Below, piece by piece: positions 45,735-55,487 of a stretch of DNA of 64,000 bases. The stretch covers positions 186,001 to 250,000 of the forward strand of contig NZ_RQFY01000012.1 of NCBI RefSeq assembly GCF_004769555.1, given 5' to 3'. Below the pieces are notes generated by a model. The model ran no database searches, was not told the origin of the DNA, and worked only from the letters and a program-made list of their open reading frames with translations. The stretch comes from Leptospira koniambonensis. GTDB taxonomy: Bacteria; Spirochaetota; Leptospiria; Leptospirales; Leptospiraceae. How positions within the stretch are numbered: position 1 is the first letter of the stretch; every line of letters starts with the position of its first letter. The position numbers were made by a program, and so were the translations under genes.

Positions 45735-47092
45735 CTGTCGATCCGAATCGCTTTATGAGCATATCTTCTTCTTGGCATAGTTGAAGTATGAGTTACCCAA
45801 GCAGAACCCAATGGATTTCCAGAATCCAAAGAATATATAGTATCTTCTGGAATATTAATGGAAGAAGCTCCTCCAAAGGAAAAAATTTTTCGAGTCTCGT
45901 AAGACGTTTGGACTGCAGGAAAATATAAAGAAGTAGGAAGACTTGGACCCAAAGAAAAGGACCCTGAACCTAATTGGTAAAATTCAGTTCTATTTGTAGG
46001 AATGATAGAAGTTGCTGGTTGGAACACATTTCCTGAACCTGTTGAACCTCCTATAACTGCAAAATAGACTCCATCAGCCGGAAAAGGATCATGGGAAGAA
46101 GGTAAAATACAAACTCCTGCTGCTCCATGTTTAGATTCTCCTAAACTAGGTTCGCTGAAAGAAGTGGTAGTATTTGCAGAAGCAGCAAAACCATCCGTGC
46201 TTGAGTTTGCACTTCCGTTGTTGTAGGTCCTACCACCAGTATAAAAAATAACACCATTGATTGCACAACCAGACATATCCACTCTACTGAATATTGTAGA
46301 TGCGGAAGAAAAAGAGATCCATTGACCACTAATTCCAAGTTCCGGATAGAACTTTAAGATCGTATTAAATACTGGTCCATTTGTCATATCTGTGGAATTA
46401 GAACCGGAAAGAATATAAATCTCATCGCCAACAGAACCCGCCACTGCGCCGATTGATCCGGAAGGTAGAGAAAACTTTGTTTCCCAAATATCAGAATAAG
46501 GATCATAGACTTCTACCTTGGATGAAGAAACATAGGTCCCTGAAACATTTTCCATTCCTCCAATCACGTATATTTTGTTTTTATGATGAAGGATCGAAGC
46601 GAAAATCCTTGGAGTTGGAATGTTTGTAATAGAAGAATACCAGTTATCTGTTACAGGATCGAATAGATCCACTTCTTTGATAGGAAGTCCATCATTTCCA
46701 ATTCCACCTAAGATCCAAATTCCTCTAGTTTTAGGAGGATCATTCGAGATCCAAGTCGTAAATTCTAAAATACTACCTTCTTCTAACTTTTGAGATCCAC
46801 AGGTCAGGATTAACCTGTAGGAAGTATTCGGGGTCAAATATTTCCATTCTAAAAAATGAGTTTTAGAAGTTTGGACACTCGGAATTATGCCATCGCTTGT
46901 ATACATTGTACCTTTAGAGGCCTTTGAACAATTCCAGGAAAGAATAGCTGAGTCAGGACCTAATTTGGCAACAAATGCAAATTCTGCTCTGGCGGATTCT
47001 TCCCCTAAAATTTCAGACAAACCGGAAGTGGCACAAAAGAAAAAATGTGGAGATAGAAATAGAATTATAAAAACAGAATATACTATTTTCAT
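45731..47092 (-). CDS. Kelch-repeat lipoprotein
   Basis: A 453-residue lipoprotein (lipobox FFFC, Cys20). A fibronectin-like domain (about 35-115: SAILSWNCSKASKGTMYTSD) precedes kelch blades such as PTPRIFASILHHKNKIYVIG, VAGSVGDEIYILSGS and a final MPRRRYAHKAIR. Kelch propellers mediate protein contacts or bind glycans. The start at 47092 is fixed by ATGA overlap with the upstream gene and by GGGGG upstream. Middle gene of the operon. Confidence 0.88.
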   Translation of the reverse strand: MKIVYSVFIILFLSPHFFFCATSGLSEILGEESARAEFAFVAKLGPDSAILSWNCSKASKGTMYTSDGIIPSVQTSKTHFLEWKYLTPNTSYRLILTCGSQKLEEGSILEFTTWISNDPPKTRGIWILGGIGNDGLPIKEVDLFDPVTDNWYSSITNIPTPRIFASILHHKNKIYVIGGMENVSGTYVSSSKVEVYDPYSDIWETKFSLPSGSIGAVAGSVGDEIYILSGSNSTDMTNGPVFNTILKFYPELGISGQWISFSSASTIFSRVDMSGCAINGVIFYTGGRTYNNGSANSSTDGFAASANTTTSFSEPSLGESKHGAAGVCILPSSHDPFPADGVYFAVIGGSTGSGNVFQPATSIIPTNRTEFYQLGSGSFSLGPSLPTSLYFPAVQTSYETRKIFSFGGASSINIPEDTIYSLDSGNPLGSAWVTHTSTMPRRRYAHKAIRIDR

Positions 47093-47958
47093 ATTGCAAA
47101 CCCCCAGGAAAATCGAAGGCCTGATCTGCAAAAATTTGTTCCTTCTTCTATACTACATTGAGAACGGAAACCTATTCGGATGGAAGACCTGGATTCAGTC
47201 TGCCAATTCCAGCCAAATTCAAAGATCAAATCAGGGTTGATAGCGGAGATCTTTTCATCTCCAGTTCGTATCATATTGCTAAAACCTGCTCCTGCTAACC
47301 AATAGGGAGAAGAATATCCGTAATACTTACCAAGATAAACAGATTGGCTCCATATGTTTAGATTTCCGTTATTCCCTTTTCCGAAGGTTGCCTCAGAAGA
47401 AACTCCATAAAGCCAAAATTTAGAGTTTGTATCTCTTTCTAAAAATGCACCTCCTCCATATGTGACTGGAAATGCTTCTGCCCATGGTCCCCAGGAATAG
47501 TATCCAGATCCGAAAAATCCGATCCTCCAATCTTTTTGTTTAGAAGTTTCTAATAGATAATTTTCTGGAAGAGTAGGCGGCTCTGAAGATATCTCATCAA
47601 AATTATGAGAAAGAATTTTGGTTCTATCTAACTCAACGAAGCCGAGTTCTGTTTTTAAGATGAGTTTATCCTCTTTCTTTTCGATCAAGATCCCTTTGAG
47701 TTGGGTCCCATCCGTTAGTCTGAATTCAGAATAACGATAGGAAGAATCCGGTCCCTTCTTCCTTGGATCAATTCGTTGGAGTTCCAACCTGGGGATTTTG
47801 TATTTTTTCTCCTTCCAGGAAAAAAGAATGAACTCTGGTTCTTCCGAAACTTCTTCCGCGATAAAAGCATCCCCATTCTTGAATAATATTTCGGCAGCGA
47901 AAAGATAGGAGGGAAGGAAGAAGATCCCGTAAAAAACAAATACAAACTTTTTAAACAT
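47089..47958 (-). CDS. Exported protein with C-terminal outer-membrane beta-barrel-like region
   Basis: A 289-residue protein with a signal peptide (cleavage near LFAAE). The N-terminal half has two SH3-like strands units (AEILFKNGDAFIAEEVSEEP, LTDGTQLKGILIEKKEDKLI), the second half alternates aromatic and polar residues (GFFGSGYYSWGPWAEAF, WLYGVSSEATFG, YWLAGAGFSNM) and ends FSWGFAI, compatible with a small 8-strand barrel. First gene of the operon with the kelch lipoprotein and the TPR protein. Function unknown. Confidence 0.78.
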   Translation of the reverse strand: MFKKFVFVFYGIFFLPSYLFAAEILFKNGDAFIAEEVSEEPEFILFSWKEKKYKIPRLELQRIDPRKKGPDSSYRYSEFRLTDGTQLKGILIEKKEDKLILKTELGFVELDRTKILSHNFDEISSEPPTLPENYLLETSKQKDWRIGFFGSGYYSWGPWAEAFPVTYGGGAFLERDTNSKFWLYGVSSEATFGKGNNGNLNIWSQSVYLGKYYGYSSPYWLAGAGFSNMIRTGDEKISAINPDLIFEFGWNWQTESRSSIRIGFRSQCSIEEGTNFCRSGLRFSWGFAI

Positions 47959-48069
47959 AAACTGAATTTGAGATGAAGAAGAGCCGAAGAAAAAATTCGG
48001 ATCGTCCCTAATGGATGGGATGTGACTTCTTCGAGTAAAAAGAAAGAAAATTATTTTGAATTACGATAA

Positions 48070-48259
48070 AATATCCCAATTTAGTATATTTTAAATATTG
48101 TATGTTCTATCTGTTAGATCTTCTTTTTCTCTAAATTGCCGAATTTATGCGGAATATGGATTCCAAATTCAAAATTAGGCAGTTTTACTGAATCCTAATT
48201 CAGGATATTTATAAAAAGAGTATGGATATTATGACTTTAATATCCTAATTTGGGATATT
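48070..48259. promoter_or_regulatory. Array of operator-like repeats upstream of the RHS gene
   Basis: Three 21-base elements at 48070-48090, 48189-48209 and 48239-48259 share the plan AATATCC-TAATTT-GGATATT; the third is the most symmetric. An extra half-site GGATATT at 48224-48230 faces AATATCC of the third. Half-sites of 7 bases with dyad symmetry suggest a dimeric repressor or activator binding cooperatively. TTGACA at 48266-48271 follows but without a good -10. The rest of 47959-48395 is AT-rich with no gene. Confidence 0.6.
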
Positions 48260-48310
48260 TGTGTTTGACATTGGAAATTTTAAACGCGTTAGTGCTTTTA
48301 TATATAAAGA

Positions 48311-48368
48311 TCACCTTTAGGTGAACCGCTCACAGCTCGGCTAATTCCAGACCGGAACACAGTTCCGG
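48311..48368 (+). promoter_or_regulatory. Two hairpins in the RHS gene leader
   Basis: TCACCT-TT-AGGTGA (48311-48324) and CCGGAAC-ACA-GTTCCGG (48352-48368) are perfect stems within 90 bases of the start codon. Neither has a T-run, so they look like mRNA leader structures or protein-binding sites and not terminators. Confidence 0.45.
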
Positions 48369-48395
48369 AAATTTACAGAAGGATTTGGCAAGCTA

Positions 48396-51300
48396 ATGTT
48401 TAGAACCGGAAGATATTATGTAATTATTATATTTTGTAGTGCAATTCTGCTTTTAGCTTGGAATCCTCTACGCCCGATTTACTCTTTTTTTTCCACATTA
48501 TTTGGATTAGAAACAGAGATACCTCTCCCATTTCCGGACGTTAGTGTAAACTCTTATGGGAAACCTGGGTTTTCACTTTCTATCCAGGTTCCTCCTGGAG
48601 CAGGGGATGTAGTTCCTGCAATTAATATCCAATATTCAGGATCTTCTTCCGGGATTTTAGGCAAGGGTTGGTCCTTGGGTGGATTTCCTCAGATCTCTAA
48701 AAACCCAAACTTAGGTGTTCATTTTGGTTCTTCCGATGGATTCACTTCTTCTCAATTTGGTGAGATGGTCTCAGATGTTAGTGGGAATTATAAATTCAAA
48801 TTCGAAAGTTTTTCTAAAACAGAATTTGATGGTTCCGCATGGAAGGTCCGAGATAAGAACGGTATTATTTACGAATACGGTAAAAATATTTCTGGAGGTT
48901 CAAATTCTAGATTGGATTCAGATGGAGCTCCTATCGTTTTCTATTTGGATAAGGTCAGAGATAGATTCGGGAATGGTTATGATATCCAATATGATACTGA
49001 AAATTTACAATCAGCTGATGTTTTACCAAAAGAGATTGTATACGCCAGAGGGAATGGACGGATCCTTTTTATCTATGAGGACGGGTCAGAAAGATTTGGA
49101 GAAAAAATATTCTTCCTGACAAAATCATTTTCTCGAAAGAAAAGATTAGAAAAAATTGAAGTATATGCAAAAGACTCTTCAGGTTCTGAAAATTTAAGCG
49201 AGATCTACGAGTTCGATTATGATGTTATAAACGGAGAAACATTTCTTTCTTCTTTCCATCGCAAAAATTATAAACCAATTGTATTCTCTTATTCGAACGG
49301 ATCGAATCAGGCCCAATACGTAAAATCTTCCGGAAAAACATTCCAAAATTCTTATAGAGCATCTGACCCGAGTGTAAGGACTTTTTGCGATGCTACTGCT
49401 TCGGCCTGCGCTTGCACTGCTGATTGGGGTTGTATAGTTGCAAGTCAATACAGTGCTCCTTCTATTTGCCAGGCAGGAATCGAAAATTTCCAGGATATTT
49501 GTACGAACGGAGTGGAAATGTCTTTTGCAGTTCCCGCGGATATAGATGGGGACGGAAGTCCTGAAATGATCCGCATTTTGGGAAATATGGACAGCCAAAA
49601 ATTTTCAGTCTCTAAACTTTCTTCTTGGGATAATGAAAACTTAGATCCAATCTCTATGAGCGGGGAAACGAAAGGAAGTCCAATCGGAGTCACAACAGAA
49701 GGTAAAATTTTTCCGGGAGATTTTAATGGAGACGGTAAGACTGACTTCTTAGTTCTAAAGTCAAATGGTGCTAAAGGGATCGTGTATTATGGTCCCGATC
49801 TAAATTCAGTAGAATATTCTGAACTGATCGCAGAGAATTTGCGACAAACTAAACCTTATCATTTTTTAGCTGATGTAAATGGAGATGGTAAGACAGATAT
49901 TTTGCAGGCAAAAACTTCTACCAAAATCCAAATTTATCTTTCTACGGGTTCGGGTTTCCAAAAATCACAATTATTGAATATTACAGATCCAGGAAATTCT
50001 TTCCAAGGATTTGCGGATATGGATAGGAATGGGGTTCCAGATCTACTTAGGATCAGTGGGACATCTGATCCAAGATTGATCGTAACATTCTACGATTTTA
50101 AAGATGGAAATTTGGTAGAATTAGAAGAAACAGAAATTTCAAGATCCTCCTTTGGAAATGATGGAGACCAATTCATTTCGGATCTAAATGGAGATGGTTA
50201 TCCAGATTTTGCATTTTTCTCAGGTGCTACAAGCCAAGGGACTATTCATTATTATCCATTCGATGGAAGAAAATTTAGAACGAATGGCGGTGGAGCATTC
50301 CAAACTGTTAATGTAAATGGAGCTTATGCTTCGAAAGAAAAACAAAACTCTTCTTCTGATACTCAGGTATATGTAGAAATTGATCTTACTGGGGATGGAA
50401 TTAAGGATAGGGTTACATATAATTATTCTGATCTTAGTAATCCATTTTTTACGGTAGAAGTTTATGATACTTCAGCTTCTGGTTATCTTCCCGGTTTTTC
50501 TTTATATTGGAATCAAGATTTACCCAAAGACTTAAATGGAGATGGGGTTCCAGATATTCTTCGGGCAAATGTAAGCACTACAGAAGAGCCGGATAATGAG
50601 GATGAAGATTCTCTTCCTCAGATCATAACTGTTCGGAATTTTTCAATAAATATTACAAATATCACATATTATGAAATCTCTATTGATCTGAAAGATTATC
50701 TCTCTGCTTCAGACTCCTCCGGAACTCCTTCAGAGAATGCTTATTTCAATTGGAGAAATAAAAAAGAATTCATAGATCTAAACGGAGATGGAAGAGCTGA
50801 TTTTTTGAGATACGATTCTTCTGAATCTAAGCTGATCGTTTCTTATTCTAAAACCGATTCAGATGGAAATTTATTTTATTCTGCGGATGGGGATGAGTCT
50901 TGGGTGACTGGAGGGTATCTTCTCCCATTAGATATCAATGGAGATGGAAAGCCTGAACTTTTAGGTCTAAATGGTGATAAAAGACCTATGCGATATTCTA
51001 TACCGTCTGGTATTCCATTTGTGAATACAGTTGCGTATAGACAATTTTCCTATGAATCCAATTTAGAATTACATCTTTTGAAATTTCGTCCTGGTATTCC
51101 CGCAGGTCTTTTGACTAAGATTGAAAACGGTTCTTATGTTTCGGATGGAAATGTAAGTGCCGAGTTGGAATATGTACTTTCTAAAAATCATCCAACTGCA
51201 AATGGACTAGCTGTAGCTGATCCGGATCATCCTGAAATTCTTCCTTTAGTGTTTCCTGATTTTCTTACAGTAAAACTTTCTCAAAAATCTGGAACTACGA

Positions 51301-54300
51301 TCTTTGGAGAAAATTCATATAAGTATTTTTCTTCCAGATTTTATAGAGGTGGATTCAGGAATTCTGGATATTTGGGGTTCCAGAAGGTAGAAGAGAAAAA
51401 TACAATTTCAAACTCTATTACGGAAACGAAATATGAGTCTCCGTTTTTGGAAGCGGCCGGAATTCCTACATCTCAGACAAAATTTAAAAATGGGATCAAA
51501 ATTTCAGAATCTTATAAAAACTTCCAAAAATCTTTTTCTTCAAATGGCGGAGTTCAGATCCAAGAAACAGATAGTTTAGAGAATGTATATCAGTCAGGAC
51601 AGTTATTCCAATCTTCGACGGTAACAAAAACCTACGATAGTTATGGGAATATTATTCGCAAAGATACGAGCATTAATGGTACCACTGCGAGCGAAAAAGT
51701 TTCTTATTTGAATGATTGGATTGAAGGTGTACTCGGAAAACCTCAAGATATCCAAGTTTTGAAAAATGGGGAATTAGTTTCTCATCGAATAATAGAATAT
51801 TCTAATTTTCAAATATCTGGGGTGAAAGAGGAGATGAGCCCTGGCATTTGGAAAACTGAATCTATCCAAGCATACGATTCTTTTGGAAATCCAAATCTTG
51901 TAAAAGAGTCTAACGGAAATTTAGTCACTATAGAATATGATAATATTCTACATAAATTCCCTCTTAAGATAACCAATGGTTTGGGCCAGGTCACATTAAA
52001 ATCATATGATTTTTCGAATGGTTTGGAATTATCCAGCACGGACGAAAACGGGAGAATTTCCAGGACGGAATACGATTCCCATGGAAGGCCGTCAAAAAGT
52101 TATCTACCTGGGGAAAACGATTGGTCTGAAAAAATCGAATATGAAAATACCGGGGACCTAGAGAATCAGCTTGTCCGAAAAATCTTCCGTCGTAGTAATG
52201 GAGAGACTTGGCAGGAAGATTTGAGTAATAATATTACTAAGATTTCTAAACGAAGAAGCAGCCTTGTGAACGGATATATTCTGGTTGAGGAAACTCGCCT
52301 GAATTTAGAGGGTCAGGTCACCAGGAAAATCGATCCGTATATAGAAGGTTCCAATCCTTTCTCCTGGACGGATTATACGTATGACCAAGCTGGCAACCAA
52401 ATCAAAAGTGAAAGAAATGATGGAACAGTAATCGAATCTGAAACTAGTGGTTTGATCTTTAAGACCAGGGAGCTTCTTAACGGAAATCTAATTAAAGAAA
52501 CCGTTGAGGAGAAAAATTCACTGGGCCAGGTAATTTCTTCTACACAACAAGGAAAGACCACGCGTTATTCTTATGATTCCGCAGGAAGAATTTCTGAGAT
52601 CATCGATCCTGAAAACGGGACCACATATATTGAAACAGATTTCGGAGGAAGAAAGACCAAGGTTATTCATCCCGACTCTGGAAAGATAGAATATGAGTAT
52701 GATCCTAATTCTGGAAAATTATCCAAACAAAAATATCAGAACGGCTCTAGTTTACAATATTTCTATGATAGTTTAGGTAGAGTTTCCCAAGTTAAGGGGG
52801 ATTCTCCTGAAACAGGTGCAGTATATTATACATATGAATATGATGATCCAGAAAAAGAGAATGGGATCGGACGATTAACTAAGGTTACGGACCCGCTTGG
52901 AACAACTGAATTTGGATACGATATAAGAGGGAACCAAAATTTACTCATAAAAAAATTAACGGAAGAGGATCTAAGTTTTGTAATTCGTAAAAAATTTAAT
53001 CTTCAAAATCAGATAGAAGAAACCATTTACCCCGACGGAAGTATTTCGAAAAACTTATATTCCGAAGCAGGATTTCTTTCCGGGATTATATTAACTCCTG
53101 GAGATGGAAGCGGTTCAGATTTTCCAATCGTTCAATACCAAGGACCAATATTGGAAGATGGAGAACTAAAGATCCAAAGACAATTGGGGAATGGTGTCAG
53201 AACGGATATATATTATGATTTAATAAAACGAAGACCTAGCAGATTTGTTTCCGTTAAAGATACAGAAATTTATCAGAACATAGAGTATAATTACGACCAA
53301 TTCGGAAATTATCTTTCTATCCAGGATAAAAAGAATCCCGTTAGGACACAAAATTTCCAATACGACTCTGTAAATAGATTGGTAGCAGCTTCTGGAGTTT
53401 ATGGAACGGAAGAATATACATATTCTGATTCAGGAAAATTACTTCAAAAAGGAAATCTATCTTATTTTTACGAAAACCCTTCTCATAAGAATGCGGTTAC
53501 CAAGGTAACTGGACAAAATCATTCTTACCAATATTCGTACGATGGTTCTGGAAATATCATTTCCAGGAATGGAGAAAGTTTTCGTTACGATCCTTTCCAA
53601 AAATTAAAAGAGATAAAAACAGAAGACCAAGATAGTATCCGATTCGATTATGATTTTTCGGGAACCAGGATACGAAAGACAAAATCCAGTGATTCCACCA
53701 AGACAATCAGTTTGGGCGGGTTGTATGAGGTCGTAATCTCTCCAGGAAAATCTCCACAGCATACATTATACTTCCGAGGAAACTCTGGAGATCTAGTCGC
53801 ACAATGGACTAGAACAGATGCAGTACTTGTAAATTACCAAGATGGTAGCGCTTCTTCCCGAATCTCTGGAATAGAAACCACTTGGAAAACATTGGCATGG
53901 GCAGCGAAAGATAACTCAATTCGAGGGATTAAATATCTATTCTTAGTTCCAGGAACTAATTTAGGATTTTTGTATATAACGATTCTTTTAGGGTTTGGAT
54001 TTGGACTTCTTTCCTTTAGGGAAGGCGTTTGGAGATCCGTCTTAAAGTTTACTTCTCCGATCTTGATCGTTTCTTTTTCTAACTGCTCGATTTTGATGCC
54101 TGGTGGTAATGGAAATCCTCCTTGGCTCATTCCTCCTCAATTCGATTCCAATACTCCTAATGTAAATACTCCATATGAACCTGGAGGGCCAGGTTCTGGA
54201 GCGGGACTTCCTGTCGGCGGTTTCTTATTTCTACATCCGGATCATTTAGGTTCTATCACGATGGCCACAGATGGAAATGGAAACCGGATCGCTGGTGGTG

Positions 54301-55487
54301 ACCAGGGTGGAGCTTCACATATTTCTTATAAACCTTATGGAGAGATCCAGCGAAATGATTCCTCCGGACCTGATGTATTTCGTTATAAGTACAACGGACA
54401 AGAAGAAGATAAGGAAACAGGTCTCTATTATTTCAAAGCAAGATATTATGATCCTCTAATAGGAAGATTTTTGCAAGCAGACTCGGTCATGGACACAACA
54501 AGACCGATGGGAATGGACTTGTACATGTATACCGAAGGTAATCCAGTTAGATATACGGATCCAAGCGGGAACAGTATCTTGAGTAGTTTTTTGGAAAGAA
54601 ATGGGCTCGGGTTTTTAAATTTTAATATTTCATTAAGTACCTTCTTTAGAAATGCATTTTATGTAAGTTCTCAACGTTGGAGTGACGCAGGCCTAGGTAT
54701 TGCAATGGCGTTAAACCCAGTCGGCATAGTGGGTACTGCTTTAGGAGCTGGGGCAGTGGCTTCGATGGCTGCGACTACTGCAATTGCTACTGGGCTTGGA
54801 CTTGCACTCGGAGCTGGAATTGCCGCTGCAGGAGTAGTGGCCTTGGCGAGTGCTGCTGCATTTACATTAGGCAGTACTGTCGCCGTTGTGGCTGCAGCTT
54901 CCGGTGTTGCCGCTGGTACTCTTGCTACTGGACTAGCTGCGTCTGCGGCGGGAACAGCAGTGCTTATTGCTTTAGCCGCATTAGCAGTTGCATCCATTTT
55001 AGCAATTACTGCACTCGTGGCTGCAATTGGGACTGCTCTTCTTGTGAGCGCTCTCATTCCTATTTTAGCATTCACAGGATTAGGTGTTGGATTAGGGCTC
55101 CTAGGTACTACGTTGTCTCCTTTTACTCTTCAAGCATACATCGCAGGTGGATTTTCTAAATCAAGTTTCAATAATATACATTGGGACGAGCAGAACGCGA
55201 GAACTGCCGCGTGTTATGCAGTAGTGGGGCAGGTGGCTGCGATGGCAGGATTTGCTGGATATTATGTTTATACAGCTGTTGTCGGGCAAGCTTCGGTAAT
55301 TGGAACAATTCTTAAATATGGTGGTTATGCCTCCTCAGCAAAAAGTGCTTTAGAGAAAGACTGGTCATCGGTCGGCACTGATCTCTTAGGTTATGGAATT
55401 CAACTTATTTGGAACGTCTCGATCCCTCTTGGTTTAATCGTAAAAGGTGGAGCTGCAGCTCAACAAGCTTGCGGAGGAACTTTGTGA
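48396..55487 (+). CDS. Giant SpvB/FG-GAP/RHS-repeat protein with membrane insertion and hydrophobic C-terminal tail
   Basis: A 2363-residue protein. N-terminal membrane or signal helix (8-24); SpvB-like domain about 45-330 (QVPPGAGDVVPAINIQYSGS); about nine FG-GAP/VCBS calcium motifs at 380-855 (DFNGDGKTDF, DVNGDGKTDI, DLNGDGVPDI); RHS/YD repeats about 1070-1800 (YFYDSLGRVSQVKG); then an unusual insertion near 1840-1930 with two membrane helices and Pro/Gly spacer; RHS core at 1945-2058 (HPDHLGSIT, GLYYFKARYYDP, YTDPSG). The last 305 residues are a distinct Ala/Gly/Val-rich tail with several predicted membrane helices. RHS/Tc proteins enclose a C-terminal effector; here it may be a pore former or membrane anchor. 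Confidence 0.9.
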   Translation: MFRTGRYYVIIIFCSAILLLAWNPLRPIYSFFSTLFGLETEIPLPFPDVSVNSYGKPGFSLSIQVPPGAGDVVPAINIQYSGSSSGILGKGWSLGGFPQISKNPNLGVHFGSSDGFTSSQFGEMVSDVSGNYKFKFESFSKTEFDGSAWKVRDKNGIIYEYGKNISGGSNSRLDSDGAPIVFYLDKVRDRFGNGYDIQYDTENLQSADVLPKEIVYARGNGRILFIYEDGSERFGEKIFFLTKSFSRKKRLEKIEVYAKDSSGSENLSEIYEFDYDVINGETFLSSFHRKNYKPIVFSYSNGSNQAQYVKSSGKTFQNSYRASDPSVRTFCDATASACACTADWGCIVASQYSAPSICQAGIENFQDICTNGVEMSFAVPADIDGDGSPEMIRILGNMDSQKFSVSKLSSWDNENLDPISMSGETKGSPIGVTTEGKIFPGDFNGDGKTDFLVLKSNGAKGIVYYGPDLNSVEYSELIAENLRQTKPYHFLADVNGDGKTDILQAKTSTKIQIYLSTGSGFQKSQLLNITDPGNSFQGFADMDRNGVPDLLRISGTSDPRLIVTFYDFKDGNLVELEETEISRSSFGNDGDQFISDLNGDGYPDFAFFSGATSQGTIHYYPFDGRKFRTNGGGAFQTVNVNGAYASKEKQNSSSDTQVYVEIDLTGDGIKDRVTYNYSDLSNPFFTVEVYDTSASGYLPGFSLYWNQDLPKDLNGDGVPDILRANVSTTEEPDNEDEDSLPQIITVRNFSINITNITYYEISIDLKDYLSASDSSGTPSENAYFNWRNKKEFIDLNGDGRADFLRYDSSESKLIVSYSKTDSDGNLFYSADGDESWVTGGYLLPLDINGDGKPELLGLNGDKRPMRYSIPSGIPFVNTVAYRQFSYESNLELHLLKFRPGIPAGLLTKIENGSYVSDGNVSAELEYVLSKNHPTANGLAVADPDHPEILPLVFPDFLTVKLSQKSGTTIFGENSYKYFSSRFYRGGFRNSGYLGFQKVEEKNTISNSITETKYESPFLEAAGIPTSQTKFKNGIKISESYKNFQKSFSSNGGVQIQETDSLENVYQSGQLFQSSTVTKTYDSYGNIIRKDTSINGTTASEKVSYLNDWIEGVLGKPQDIQVLKNGELVSHRIIEYSNFQISGVKEEMSPGIWKTESIQAYDSFGNPNLVKESNGNLVTIEYDNILHKFPLKITNGLGQVTLKSYDFSNGLELSSTDENGRISRTEYDSHGRPSKSYLPGENDWSEKIEYENTGDLENQLVRKIFRRSNGETWQEDLSNNITKISKRRSSLVNGYILVEETRLNLEGQVTRKIDPYIEGSNPFSWTDYTYDQAGNQIKSERNDGTVIESETSGLIFKTRELLNGNLIKETVEEKNSLGQVISSTQQGKTTRYSYDSAGRISEIIDPENGTTYIETDFGGRKTKVIHPDSGKIEYEYDPNSGKLSKQKYQNGSSLQYFYDSLGRVSQVKGDSPETGAVYYTYEYDDPEKENGIGRLTKVTDPLGTTEFGYDIRGNQNLLIKKLTEEDLSFVIRKKFNLQNQIEETIYPDGSISKNLYSEAGFLSGIILTPGDGSGSDFPIVQYQGPILEDGELKIQRQLGNGVRTDIYYDLIKRRPSRFVSVKDTEIYQNIEYNYDQFGNYLSIQDKKNPVRTQNFQYDSVNRLVAASGVYGTEEYTYSDSGKLLQKGNLSYFYENPSHKNAVTKVTGQNHSYQYSYDGSGNIISRNGESFRYDPFQKLKEIKTEDQDSIRFDYDFSGTRIRKTKSSDSTKTISLGGLYEVVISPGKSPQHTLYFRGNSGDLVAQWTRTDAVLVNYQDGSASSRISGIETTWKTLAWAAKDNSIRGIKYLFLVPGTNLGFLYITILLGFGFGLLSFREGVWRSVLKFTSPILIVSFSNCSILMPGGNGNPPWLIPPQFDSNTPNVNTPYEPGGPGSGAGLPVGGFLFLHPDHLGSITMATDGNGNRIAGGDQGGASHISYKPYGEIQRNDSSGPDVFRYKYNGQEEDKETGLYYFKARYYDPLIGRFLQADSVMDTTRPMGMDLYMYTEGNPVRYTDPSGNSILSSFLERNGLGFLNFNISLSTFFRNAFYVSSQRWSDAGLGIAMALNPVGIVGTALGAGAVASMAATTAIATGLGLALGAGIAAAGVVALASAAAFTLGSTVAVVAAASGVAAGTLATGLAASAAGTAVLIALAALAVASILAITALVAAIGTALLVSALIPILAFTGLGVGLGLLGTTLSPFTLQAYIAGGFSKSSFNNIHWDEQNARTAACYAVVGQVAAMAGFAGYYVYTAVVGQASVIGTILKYGGYASSAKSALEKDWSSVGTDLLGYGIQLIWNVSIPLGLIVKGGAAAQQACGGTL

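Noticed and set aside
49500..50950. Regular repeats in the RHS gene that might be a DNA-level repeat or CRISPR-like array
   Set aside because: The periodicity comes from the FG-GAP/VCBS DxNGDG motifs at protein level; spacing and sequence are irregular at DNA level.
54671..55075. 134-residue Ala/Thr-rich open frame on the minus strand
   Set aside because: It lies antisense to the low-complexity Ala/Gly/Val tail of the RHS gene; its composition is a mirror of that repeat-like coding sequence and it has no ribosome-binding site.
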